A DNA stretch of 64,000 bases from Jatrophihabitans_A sp035248685 (lineage in GTDB: Bacteria; Actinomycetota; Actinomycetes; Mycobacteriales; Jatrophihabitantaceae): contig DATFHF010000022.1 in the NCBI GenBank assembly GCA_035248685.1, positions 62,001-126,000 of the forward strand. Reading direction: 5' to 3'. The notes beneath the pieces were generated by a model. That model was not told the DNA's origin, did no database searches, and saw nothing but the letters and a program-made list of their open reading frames with translations. This document shows positions 1 to 7,977 of the stretch, one piece after another. How positions within the stretch are numbered: the stretch's first letter is position 1; the number at the start of each line of letters is the position of its first letter. The translations under genes were made by a program, and so were the position numbers.

Positions 1-288
1 ATGACGGTGCGCACGATCAGCCAGCAGGGAATCGCCAATCTCGGTTGGGACAAGGTGCGGTTGCGCGCCCCGGTGTTCGTCGGCGACACGCTGTACGCCG
101 AGACCCGAATCATGGACAAGCGACCGTCGGAGTCCCGACCTGGTCAGGGGATCGTGACCGTGCACACCACCGGTCGCAACCAGCACGGCAAGGCCGTCAT
201 CGATTTCATCCGGACCGTACTGGTGCCCATGCGGGTTGCCGAGGTTTCGCAGAGTTACCGCGAACTGGAACAGGAGACTTGTAGATGA
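1..288 (+). CDS. MaoC-family hydratase/dehydratase, C-terminal part (cut by window start)
   Basis: About 95 residues of a hot-dog-fold MaoC-like protein are visible. The run containing RAPVFVGDTLYAETRI followed by G-V-TVHTTGRNQHG is typical of the second half of MaoC hydratases acting on acyl-CoA. Full-length members are about 150 residues, and the catalytic Asp/His segment should lie upstream of base 1, so the ATG at base 1 is probably internal. Its stop overlaps the next start (ATGA, 285-288), indicating translational coupling. In this operon a (de)hydratase beside a CitE-type lyase would suit dehydration of a malyl-CoA-type intermediate; that role is inferred. Confidence 0.8.
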   Translation: MTVRTISQQGIANLGWDKVRLRAPVFVGDTLYAETRIMDKRPSESRPGQGIVTVHTTGRNQHGKAVIDFIRTVLVPMRVAEVSQSYRELEQETCR

Positions 289-1238
289 ATGTGATTCCGG
301 TGATCAGCCTGGAACGGGCGCACCAGGGCGACGAGGCAAAGGTGGCCGACGAGATCTCGCGGGCCTGTACCGAGGTCGGCTTCTTCGTGGTGCGCGACCA
401 CGGGATCCGGCCGGAGGTGTTCGACCGGGTGTACGACACCTCGATGCGCTTCTTCGAGCGGCCGATCGAGGCCAAGCGCGAGTACGCGATGCGTACCAGT
501 ACCGCGCGCGGGGACAACGACTACAGCCCGTACGGCTACAGCGCGCTGTTGGCCGAGAACGCCTTCGCCTACACCGGCAAGCTGGGCATGCCGTCGGACT
601 ACGTGGAGAAGTTCAGCGTGGGCCGGCTGATTCTCGATGACACCGAGGAGTTGCCGTTTCCGCCGGACGCCGGCGGTGCCGAGCTGCGTGCGGCGTTGCG
701 GGACTACTTCAGCGAATGCGAGGCGCTGGCCAACACCATCGCCGAGCTGCTGACCATTGCCCTGGAGTTGCCGCGCGACTTCTTCGCGACCCGTACCGAC
801 AAGTCGAACGACTCGCTGCGGTCGCAGTACTACCCGGGCCTGAAGGCGGAGTTCGCCAACGACCAGGGGATGGGCGAGCACACCGACGGCACGCTGATCA
901 CCCTGTTGACCCAGGACGGTCCGGGTCTGCAACTGCGGGATCTGTCCGGCAACTGGCTCGACATCACGGTGGACCACCGGGACTGGTTCATCGTCAACAT
1001 CGGTGACCTGATGGCCCGCTGGTCCAACGACGAGTACGTCTCGACACCGCATCGGGTGAAGCTGGCCGGTCAGCCCAGGCAGTCGGTGGTGTTCTTCAAG
1101 CTGGCCAACGATGACACGCTGATCGAGGCGTTCCCCAAGTTCACCCGGGGGAAACCGGCCAAGTACGAGCCGATCCTCTACGAGACGTTCTCGCTGCAGA
1201 AGATGAACGCCCTGTTCGGCCGGGACGGCGGCGCATGA
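285..1238 (+). CDS. 2-oxoglutarate/Fe(II) oxygenase, isopenicillin N synthase family
   Basis: A 317-residue enzyme with the DIOX_N start (PVISLERA, then GFFVVRDHGI) and a complete non-haem iron site: H199-x-D201 in GEHTDGTL, distal H256 in STPHRVK, and the cosubstrate-binding R265-x-S267. Length and motif spacing match the IPNS/gibberellin-oxidase family, which hydroxylates, desaturates or cyclises small molecules using O2 and usually 2-oxoglutarate. It is coupled to both neighbours by 4-nt overlaps and belongs to the operon spanning 1-11533. The substrate cannot be read from sequence; oxidation of an amino-acid or acyl side chain of the cluster product is inferred. Confidence 0.9.
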   Translation: MNVIPVISLERAHQGDEAKVADEISRACTEVGFFVVRDHGIRPEVFDRVYDTSMRFFERPIEAKREYAMRTSTARGDNDYSPYGYSALLAENAFAYTGKLGMPSDYVEKFSVGRLILDDTEELPFPPDAGGAELRAALRDYFSECEALANTIAELLTIALELPRDFFATRTDKSNDSLRSQYYPGLKAEFANDQGMGEHTDGTLITLLTQDGPGLQLRDLSGNWLDITVDHRDWFIVNIGDLMARWSNDEYVSTPHRVKLAGQPRQSVVFFKLANDDTLIEAFPKFTRGKPAKYEPILYETFSLQKMNALFGRDGGA

Positions 1239-2083
1239 TCGTCTACCCGTGCCTTCAGTACACCCCGGTGTTGCGGGCCGATTCGCTGCTGCGGTCGATG
1301 CCCGCCCGCTCCAGCATGGTGGTACTCGACCTCGAGGATTCCATTCCACCGCATTCGAAGGCGGCCGCCCGCAGTCGGCTGGCCAGCGACGAGCTGGCCG
1401 ACTCCGGCCTGCCCGGGGTGGGGCTGCGGATCAACAGCATCAACACCCCGGACGGCCTGCGTGACATCGAAGCCCTGATCGGGCTGGACGGCCGGGCCTG
1501 CGGAGTCGCGGTGCAGGTGGTGTTCGTCCCCAAGGTCGCCACCGGCAGCGATGTGGCGATCTACCGATCATTGCTGGCCAAGATCAGCGATGCGCCGGAG
1601 ATCTGCACCTTCATCGAGACGGTGGACGCGGTCGAGAATGCCTTCGACATCGCGGCCCAGAGCGACGGGCTGTGCTTCGGGCAGGCCGATCTGGTGTCGG
1701 AGATGTACGCGCCGAACGAGGCATATCTGGAACTGGCCCGGGTCAGGCTCTGCACCGCAGCGGCGAAGTTCGGCCTGCCGGCGATCGATTCCAACTCCTT
1801 CGAGCTGTGGGACATGGACATCGTGCGGGCCGAATCCGAAGCCGCCAAGCGCTGCGGGTTCACCGGCAAGGCGGCCATCCACCCGAAGCAGGTCGAGCCG
1901 ATCACCCAAACCTTCTCGGTGGATCCCGAGTTGCTGGACTCCTACCGGCGAACCATCAAGGACTACGAGGAGAACGAGCGAGGCTTCGCGGTGACCAAGG
2001 ACCGGGTGCTCGCGCCGCCGTTCGTGGCCAAGGCCCGGCGAATGATCCAGCTCTACGACAAGGCGGTGGACACCATCGGCTGA
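1235..2083 (+). CDS. CitE/HpcH-type aldolase/lyase (malyl-CoA lyase-like)
   Basis: A 282-residue TIM-barrel protein of the HpcH/HpaI-CitE family. Visible hallmarks are VLDLEDSIPPHSKAAAR near residue 30, RIN near residue 69, the metal-binding Glu in FIETVDAVENA, the Asp in FGQADLVSE, and the C-terminal GKAAIHPKQV. Family members make or break C-C bonds between an acyl-CoA enolate and an oxo acid using Mg2+. Adjacent to a MaoC hydratase and an alpha-oxoamine synthase, it could condense an alpha-keto acid with an acyl- or malonyl-CoA, as KtmA is reported to do in ketomemicin biosynthesis (recalled, inferred by analogy). The start overlaps the upstream stop (ATGA). Confidence 0.88.
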   Translation: MIVYPCLQYTPVLRADSLLRSMPARSSMVVLDLEDSIPPHSKAAARSRLASDELADSGLPGVGLRINSINTPDGLRDIEALIGLDGRACGVAVQVVFVPKVATGSDVAIYRSLLAKISDAPEICTFIETVDAVENAFDIAAQSDGLCFGQADLVSEMYAPNEAYLELARVRLCTAAAKFGLPAIDSNSFELWDMDIVRAESEAAKRCGFTGKAAIHPKQVEPITQTFSVDPELLDSYRRTIKDYEENERGFAVTKDRVLAPPFVAKARRMIQLYDKAVDTIG

Positions 2084-2098
2084 GTAGTACGGCTTGTA

Positions 2099-3067
2099 GT
2101 GAACTTCAACATCGCCGATGGCGAGAAATCCCTGGAGGAATTGATGAAAACCCCGATGAAAGACATCGTCAAGCAGGCAATGGTCGACGTATCCGAGTAC
2201 GACGTCGAGCTCGTCGACGGCAAGTTCCGCGCGGTCGGCGACGCGCTGGTGGACAAGATCTACGATCTGGTCGCGGCCGGGGAGGGGCTGGCGCTCTGCT
2301 TCGGTGCCAGCACGCTGTTGGCCCAGCACGGCATGGACGTCCACCACGAACCGGACGCCGCGGTCGCCCGCGACTACTTGGAGTCGGTGTTCCGGGCGTT
2401 CGCCGGAAAGGTCGACGTCGCCAAGTACACCCCGGTAGTCATGGACTACGACCGGGTGGCAAGCATGGACGTGGACGGCTTCAACCCGAACAAGCACTTC
2501 ACCCCGAATAGCGATCACACCAGCTCGCGGGAGTTCCTCACCACCAAGTGCGTCCACTTCGATGCCGCCACCACGTTCATCGGCAACATCTATGGCCCGA
2601 ACACCAACATCGACGGCGGCATGCCGATCGTCTGCAACACCCGCGACTACTGCGAGGCCAACGGGGTGGACCCGGCCGATCTGGTCGAGCTGATGCCGCA
2701 CAGCTACAACGTGGCGGTCAAGGAGCAGTACAGCGACGCGATCCTGGCCGAGCACTCGGTCGGAGTCGACATCGACCTGCACGACGACCTGGTCATGGTG
2801 GTGCTGTTCAACGAGGTGACCGGTGGGCTGGCGCACGCCGGATCCAGGCCGCAACTGACCGAGCAGGACAAGCCCGGTAAGCGGCCGATCCGGCACGTCG
2901 AATTGCAGTTCGCCGATGCAGCGAATCTGGAGCGGTGGTATCACCACTACCGATTGGGCATGCCGGAGATCACCGTGAACGTGCCCGGTTCCCCGGAGCA
3001 CAAGCGCTACCACGGCGGCATCGAATCCTCGGTCCAGGCGCAGAGCCCGGTCGCCGTCGGCAACTGA
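2099..3067 (+). CDS. Putative non-haem iron oxygenase of unrecognised family
   Basis: A 322-residue protein starting at GTG, 15 nt after the CitE-like stop. I do not recognise the family with certainty. The middle carries VHFDAATTFIGNIYGP followed by NIDGGMP, and about 100 residues later NEVTGGLAHAGSRP. Together these look like an H-x-D iron site with a distal His and a downstream Arg, as in 2OG/Fe(II) oxygenases. An Asp is present in H-x-D, so hydroxylation or desaturation is more likely than halogenation. The N-terminal 60 residues are charged and helical. Its position between clearly biosynthetic, co-directional genes argues that it is a pathway enzyme. The fold assignment is inference. 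Confidence 0.55.
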   Translation: MNFNIADGEKSLEELMKTPMKDIVKQAMVDVSEYDVELVDGKFRAVGDALVDKIYDLVAAGEGLALCFGASTLLAQHGMDVHHEPDAAVARDYLESVFRAFAGKVDVAKYTPVVMDYDRVASMDVDGFNPNKHFTPNSDHTSSREFLTTKCVHFDAATTFIGNIYGPNTNIDGGMPIVCNTRDYCEANGVDPADLVELMPHSYNVAVKEQYSDAILAEHSVGVDIDLHDDLVMVVLFNEVTGGLAHAGSRPQLTEQDKPGKRPIRHVELQFADAANLERWYHHYRLGMPEITVNVPGSPEHKRYHGGIESSVQAQSPVAVGN

Positions 3068-3077
3068 GGTGCGGCGA

Positions 3078-4028
3078 GTGGCAACCGAGCAACTGGTGGT
3101 GAACAGCTCGACGGTGCCGGCCATGTCGGCCGACGACGACATCGAGCTGACCAACCTGCTGACCGCGCTCGAAGCGGACAACTGGCCGGATGACATCGGC
3201 GAGGCCAGGCAGTTCTACGACGAGTGGGGAACGCCGGTAGCAGCCGACGTGAAGGTCGAGGAACTCACCGTCGGCGGCGTGCCGGCCTTCCTGCTCACGC
3301 CGCCGGAGTATGACGAGTCCCGGATCGGGCTGTACCTGCACGGTGGTGGGTACGTCTACGGCTCACAGTCCAGCCACGGCAGCCTGGCCGGCGAGGCCGC
3401 CCGGGCGGCGCGCTGTCCGATGGTGCACCTTCAGTACCGGCGGGCCCCGGAACACCCGTACCCGGCGGCGCTGGACGATGCGGTCAGTGCCTACGCGGCG
3501 ATGGTCTCCGACCGGCCGCCGAACCAGCTGGTAATGCTGGGGGATTCGGCCGGTGGCGGCTTGGTTTTCGCCACCCTGATGGCGGCCCGGGACCGCGGCT
3601 TGCCGATGCCGGGTGCGGCGGCCTGCATCTCGCCCTGGGTGGATCTGGCCGGCACCGGCGAGACCTTCCAGAGCCTGCGGGAGATCGATCCGATGATCAC
3701 CACACAGACCGTGGCGCTGGTGACCGAGTCGTACCTGGCCGGCGCCGCGCCGACCACGCCGTACGCCTCGCCGCTCTACGGGGACGTGCATGGTTTCCCG
3801 CCGGTGCTGATTCAGGTCGGCGAGCGGGAAATGCTGCTCAGCGATGCCGAACGCTTCGCGGCAAAGCTGGCCGAGGCCGGCTCGCCGGTCGCGCTGGAGG
3901 TCTGGCCGGGCATGGTGCACGTCTGGCACCTGCACCACACCCGGCTGGCCAAGGCCAGGCAGGGATTGGCCCGGCTGGGCGAGTTCCTGCAATCGCCGAC
4001 CCGGCAGCCGGCTGCCAACGACGGGTAG
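3078..4028 (+). CDS. Alpha/beta hydrolase, hormone-sensitive-lipase (HSL) family
   Basis: A 316-residue esterase-like protein. It has the HSL oxyanion motif in YLHGGGYVYGS, the nucleophile Ser in GDSAGGG, an acid residue in the QVGEREMLLSDAE segment and the terminal His in WPGMVHVWH. I place the start at GTG 3078 because GAGG at 3066-3069 then sits 8 nt upstream; GTG 3069 would have no ribosome-binding site. HSL members hydrolyse short acyl esters. In this operon the enzyme might remove an ester or thioester group or trim an intermediate, but no substrate is evident. It may also be a resistance or detoxification function. Confidence 0.85.
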   Translation: MATEQLVVNSSTVPAMSADDDIELTNLLTALEADNWPDDIGEARQFYDEWGTPVAADVKVEELTVGGVPAFLLTPPEYDESRIGLYLHGGGYVYGSQSSHGSLAGEAARAARCPMVHLQYRRAPEHPYPAALDDAVSAYAAMVSDRPPNQLVMLGDSAGGGLVFATLMAARDRGLPMPGAAACISPWVDLAGTGETFQSLREIDPMITTQTVALVTESYLAGAAPTTPYASPLYGDVHGFPPVLIQVGEREMLLSDAERFAAKLAEAGSPVALEVWPGMVHVWHLHHTRLAKARQGLARLGEFLQSPTRQPAANDG

Positions 4029-4037
4029 GGAATAGAG

Positions 4038-5282
4038 ATGGCACCGGACGACAACGAAGAGCAGAACATCATGGGACCGCACCGGTTCCGGAACAACCAG
4101 CGGATGGTTCCGGCCAGCGAGGCAGCCTGGCAGCTGTCGCAGGAGAACGGCATGCTCGACATCCGGGTCGAGGCGATGGACGGCCAGAACCGGCTGCGCG
4201 ACGTCCGGACCGGGCATGAGTTCCTGAATCTGTCCTCGTGCTCCTACCTCGGCCTGAACAGCCACCCGACGGTCATCGAGGCCGGGGTGAACGCGCTGCG
4301 GCAGGAGAACATCACCGGCCTGTCGATGGCCGAGTTCCGGATCCGGCTGGATCTCATGCACCGGCTGGAGTCCGAGCTGTCGGAGCTGTTCGGCTGCTAC
4401 GTGATGCCCTCGATCTCGTGCGGGGTGCTCACCGCGGCCATCCTGCCGCTGTTGGGTTCCGGGCACTTCACCGACAGCGAGCCGCTGGTCATGGTGTTCG
4501 ACAAGTTCGCGCACTTCTCGATCAACTTCATGAAGCCGATCGTTGCCGACGAGACGCTGGTGCTTACCAGCCCGCATAACGACATGCAGTTCCTGGAGGA
4601 CGCCTGCAAGAAGTACCCGCGGGTGGCCTACGTGTGCGAAGGTGCTTATTCGGTCGGGGGATTGGCCGACCTGGAAGGGTTGCGAACGCTTCAGGAACGC
4701 TACGGCTTGTTCCTCTATATCGATGACTCGCACGCGCTGTCCACCCAGGGTCCACACGGTGAGGGCTATGTCCGCTCGGTGTTCTCCGACCTCGACGATC
4801 GGACCGTGGTGGTGGCCTCGATCGCCAAGGCGTTCGGCAGCACCGGCGGCATCGCCATGATCGGCTCGTCCACGAAGTACGACTTCCTGTACCGGTCCGG
4901 CCCGCTGGGCTGGTCGCAGGGTTTGCGTACCGCCGCGGTGGGGACGAGCCTCGGCAGCATCGAGGTGCACCGCAGCCCGGAACTGGCCCAGCGGCAGCGC
5001 CAACTGGCCGACAACATCGAGCTCTTCGACAAGCGATTGCAAGGCCGGGAGCTGCGCGGTGCCGGCTCGCACATCAAGTTCGTCGTCCTGGGCGACAACG
5101 ACAAGGCGGTACGGCTGTCCACCGAGCTGTACCGACGGGGCTATTACTGCTCGGCCATGTTCTTCCCGATCGTCGCCCGCGGCCAGTCCGGGGTGCGGTT
5201 GATGTTGCGCGGGGACATGACCAGCGAGCAGACCGAGGCCTTCGCGGCAACGTTGGAGGATGCGTTGGGCGGCATTGCGTGA
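4038..5282 (+). CDS. Alpha-oxoamine synthase (AONS/glycine C-acetyltransferase family)
   Basis: A 414-residue PLP enzyme of fold type I. The start of the fold shows NLSSCSYLGLNSHPTV; the PLP-ring Asp lies in YIDDSHALSTQGPHGEG; Lys264 in SIAKAFGSTGG is the Schiff-base lysine. This family decarboxylatively condenses an amino acid with an acyl-CoA to give an alpha-amino ketone. No acyl-carrier protein gene lies nearby, so acyl-CoA is the likely co-substrate, perhaps the product of the CitE/MaoC steps. The combination parallels KtmB of the ketomemicin pathway (recalled from literature). An alternative ATG at 4071 cannot be excluded. The stop overlaps the next gene (GTGA). Confidence 0.9.
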   Translation: MAPDDNEEQNIMGPHRFRNNQRMVPASEAAWQLSQENGMLDIRVEAMDGQNRLRDVRTGHEFLNLSSCSYLGLNSHPTVIEAGVNALRQENITGLSMAEFRIRLDLMHRLESELSELFGCYVMPSISCGVLTAAILPLLGSGHFTDSEPLVMVFDKFAHFSINFMKPIVADETLVLTSPHNDMQFLEDACKKYPRVAYVCEGAYSVGGLADLEGLRTLQERYGLFLYIDDSHALSTQGPHGEGYVRSVFSDLDDRTVVVASIAKAFGSTGGIAMIGSSTKYDFLYRSGPLGWSQGLRTAAVGTSLGSIEVHRSPELAQRQRQLADNIELFDKRLQGRELRGAGSHIKFVVLGDNDKAVRLSTELYRRGYYCSAMFFPIVARGQSGVRLMLRGDMTSEQTEAFAATLEDALGGIA

Positions 5283-6253
5283 GCGCTGCCAACCTGCGGA
5301 TCGCACGCGGCATTGGGCCGGCCGGCTGGCCGGAGCCGGGCGTACCCGGCCGGCCCGACTCCGCTGAGCCGTCGTCGGCGGTCATTCGGTCGCTGGCCGA
5401 TCGGATGACGGCGGGCCTGCGCAGTGGGGCGTTCCAACGGATGGTGGTGCCGCTGCGAGAGATCGTTACCGACAGCACCGGCACCATGTTCCTGTCGATG
5501 CCGGCGGTATCTGCCGACTACGGCCTGTTCATCAACAAGACGGCCACCATCGTCCCGGCCGGCAGCGGCGGCGGGGCCACCGTGACGTCAGTGGTGTCGG
5601 TGTTCTGCACCGAAACCGGCCGGCTGCTGGGCGTGTTGGACGGTGCGCTGGTGACCAACCTGAAGTGCGCCGCGGTGACCGCCCTGGTAACCGATCGGTG
5701 CGCGGCCGAAGCCAGCGGGGTGCTGGGCATCATCGGCGCCGGCGTGCAGGCCCGCGAGCAGTACCGGGCGGTATCGGCGGTACGCGACATCGCCGAGGTA
5801 CGGGTTCATTCGCGGACCCCGCAGCACGCCGCGGCGTTCGCCCGGTACATCGCCGAGAACGCGCCAACCGGGGTGGCGGTGCGGGTCTGCGACTCGGTCG
5901 AGCAGGCCAGCCGCGGGGTCGACATCCTGGCCACCGCTACCACGTCGTCGGATCCGTTGCCGATCTCGACCGAACTACCGGAGCACGTGCACATCAACTG
6001 CATGGGGGCGCACACCACCGTCTCGCGCGAACTGACCGCGGACCTGCTGCGGACCGGGGTGCTGATCGTCGAGGATCTGCCGACCGCGATCGCCGAGGCC
6101 GGCGAACTGCACCGGCGGGCAATCGACCTGAAGGCCTTGGACGCGTTGCCGGTGGCGGAGCTGAGACAGCAACGGACGATCTTCTCCTCCACCGGTTGCG
6201 CATCGTTGGATCTGGTTACCTGTGTCCAGCTCAACCCGGCCGCCTATGGTTAG
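5279..6253 (+). CDS. Ornithine cyclodeaminase / mu-crystallin family protein
   Basis: A 324-residue protein with the family's substrate-binding half and a Rossmann dinucleotide motif, GIIGAGVQAREQY, near residue 155. LKCAAVTALVTD precedes it, and DILATATTSSDPL and HINCMGAHT follow, in the standard order. Members are NAD(P)-dependent and perform cyclodeamination, imine reduction or alanine/opine-type dehydrogenation. In this operon it could act on an amino acid building block or on the ketone/imine formed after the alpha-oxoamine synthase step; this is inference. The GTG start overlaps the upstream stop by 4 nt, so the two genes are translationally coupled. Confidence 0.87.
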   Translation: MSAANLRIARGIGPAGWPEPGVPGRPDSAEPSSAVIRSLADRMTAGLRSGAFQRMVVPLREIVTDSTGTMFLSMPAVSADYGLFINKTATIVPAGSGGGATVTSVVSVFCTETGRLLGVLDGALVTNLKCAAVTALVTDRCAAEASGVLGIIGAGVQAREQYRAVSAVRDIAEVRVHSRTPQHAAAFARYIAENAPTGVAVRVCDSVEQASRGVDILATATTSSDPLPISTELPEHVHINCMGAHTTVSRELTADLLRTGVLIVEDLPTAIAEAGELHRRAIDLKALDALPVAELRQQRTIFSSTGCASLDLVTCVQLNPAAYG

Positions 6254-6308
6254 CGGCATCGATCGAAACAATGGACGCAGGACTTGATATATATGGAGGC
6301 GGACGGCT

Positions 6309-7790
6309 GTGGCAAACATCGGACGGGAAGAGATCTCGGGAGCGCACGACGCGAACCTTCCGCAGCAGTTCCTGGATTTCATGCTGAAGGGGTGGCGGGA
6401 GGACGAGATCGACCTCACCCCGGTGCCGCAGGTCAAGAACCTGGCGCAGCGCCGGGCGCTGCTGTCGGCAGCCTTCCCCGGTGACACGCTGGTCATCCCG
6501 ACCGGCAATATCCGATCGCGTACCTTCGGTGCTCCGTTCCTGTTTCGGGCCGGCAGTGACTTCCTCTGGCTGACCGGCGACCAGGACCCCAACTCGGTGC
6601 TGGTCATGCATCCCAACGGGGACGGCCACGATGCGGTGCTGTACGTGCAGCCACGCTCGGACATCGCCTCGGGCGTGCAGTACCTGGATCGGATGGACGG
6701 CGAGATCTGGCACGGCCGGCGTTACTCCGAACGGGAAAAGTCGATCATGCTGGAGATCGACACCCGCAGCCTTCAGGAACTCACCACCGCGGTAGGCCGG
6801 GCCGGTTCGTCCGGGCTGACTCGGGTGCTCCGCGGCTATGACACCGGGATCGATCAGTCGTTGCTGCCGGCCACCGCCGAGAGCGCGGCCGCCGACGCCA
6901 TGCTGGCCAGCGTCATCGGCGAGCTGCGGTTGGAGAAGGACGAGTGGGAGATCGCCCAGCTCCAGGACGCCGTCGATGCCACCGTGCTCGGCTTCGAGGA
7001 CGTGGCCCGGCAGCTGCCGGCCGACCGCCCGTTCGCCGAGCGGCAGGTGGACGGCATCTTCGGCTGGCGGGCTCGCTTCGCCGGTGCCGGGGTGGGCTAC
7101 AGCTCGGTGATCGGTGGCGGCCCGCGGTCAACGATCCTGCACTGGTCACGCAATGACGGCACCATCGAGCCGGGCCAGATCCTGCTGATGGACATGGGGA
7201 TTGAGAACAACAACGGCTACACCGCCGACGTGACCCGGGTGCTGCCGGTATCCGGCACCTTCAGCAACGCCCAGCGCGACGTCTACGACATCGTCTACGC
7301 CTCCCGGACCGCCGGGCTGGCCGCGATGGCACCGGGCGCGGCGTTCCGCGACATCCACCTGACCTGCATGCGGGTGCTTGCCGAGGGCCTGCACGACATC
7401 GGCCTGCTGCCGGGCAGTGTGGACGAGGCGATGGATCCGAGCAGCCAGGTTTACCGGCGCTGGACCCTGCACGGGTTCGGACACATGCTCGGCCTGGACG
7501 TGCACGACTGCGGCCATGCCCGGCCCGAGGCATACTCCAACGGCATCCTGCGCGAGAACTACGTGCTCACCATGGAGCCGGGCCTTTACCTTCAGCCGCA
7601 CGACGAACTGGTGCCGGCCGAGCTGCGAGGCATCGGGGTTCGGCTGGAGGACGACGTCCTGGTCACCGGCACCGGTACCCGGCTGCTGACCCAGGCGCTG
7701 CCGACCGCGTCCGCCGAGATCGAGAGCTGGCTGGCCGCGCAACGGGAGGCGGGACCGCGCGTTCCCGATGCGGCTGATGTCCCTGGATAA
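6309..7790 (+). CDS. M24 metallopeptidase, Xaa-Pro aminopeptidase/prolidase type
   Basis: A 493-residue protein with an N-terminal aminopeptidase-P-like domain (about 1-190) and a C-terminal pita-bread M24 domain. All five dimetal ligands are present: D295 in MDMG, D307 in TADVTR, H392 in GFGHMLG, E423 in TMEPGL and E447 in RLEDDV, so it should be active. The GTG start is preceded by GGAGG at 6296-6300 with good spacing. Within a peptide-like biosynthetic operon it may remove a terminal residue, liberate a building block or protect the host by hydrolysing the product. Confidence 0.9.
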   Translation: MANIGREEISGAHDANLPQQFLDFMLKGWREDEIDLTPVPQVKNLAQRRALLSAAFPGDTLVIPTGNIRSRTFGAPFLFRAGSDFLWLTGDQDPNSVLVMHPNGDGHDAVLYVQPRSDIASGVQYLDRMDGEIWHGRRYSEREKSIMLEIDTRSLQELTTAVGRAGSSGLTRVLRGYDTGIDQSLLPATAESAAADAMLASVIGELRLEKDEWEIAQLQDAVDATVLGFEDVARQLPADRPFAERQVDGIFGWRARFAGAGVGYSSVIGGGPRSTILHWSRNDGTIEPGQILLMDMGIENNNGYTADVTRVLPVSGTFSNAQRDVYDIVYASRTAGLAAMAPGAAFRDIHLTCMRVLAEGLHDIGLLPGSVDEAMDPSSQVYRRWTLHGFGHMLGLDVHDCGHARPEAYSNGILRENYVLTMEPGLYLQPHDELVPAELRGIGVRLEDDVLVTGTGTRLLTQALPTASAEIESWLAAQREAGPRVPDAADVPG

Positions 7791-7977
7791 GCCGGCGCTC
7801 GACCAGCCCCCGCCGGTGCCGCCGGCGGTCGTGGCCGAGTTCGAGGCCATGACCCGCCGGCTGGACATTGAAGTACCGCCGCACCTGCTGCGCGGTGTGC
7901 TGCTCGGTCATCAGGGGCTGACCGGACTGGCCGTGCTACTGCGCAATGCCGAATTGCCGGCGGTGCCGGATGCTTGA
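7768..7977 (+). CDS. Small AtzG-like (DUF4089-type) amidase partner
   Basis: A 69-residue protein overlapping the M24 gene by 23 nt and the following amidase by 8 nt. An ATG at 7777 is an alternative start. The core LDIEVPPHLLRGVLLGHQ, then an Ala/Leu-rich helix and a terminal ELPAVPDA, resembles by eye AtzG-like proteins. AtzG is a roughly 68-residue, GatC-resembling subunit that binds the amidase AtzE. The gene directly upstream of an amidase-signature gene is the expected arrangement for such a pair. The assignment rests on a short similarity plus context. Confidence 0.62.
   Translation: MRLMSLDKPALDQPPPVPPAVVAEFEAMTRRLDIEVPPHLLRGVLLGHQGLTGLAVLLRNAELPAVPDA

Noticed and set aside
255..1349. 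Long antisense reading frame opposite the 2OG oxygenase gene.
   Set aside because: It mirrors a clearly coding, motif-rich gene and has the Arg/His/Gln-rich composition expected from reading a high-GC gene in reverse. No family motif is present. The same applies to similar frames opposite the operon at 1568-3196 and 3363-5306, the phosphorylase at 26265-28556, the permease at 32463-33206 and the ABC gene at 47370-48761.
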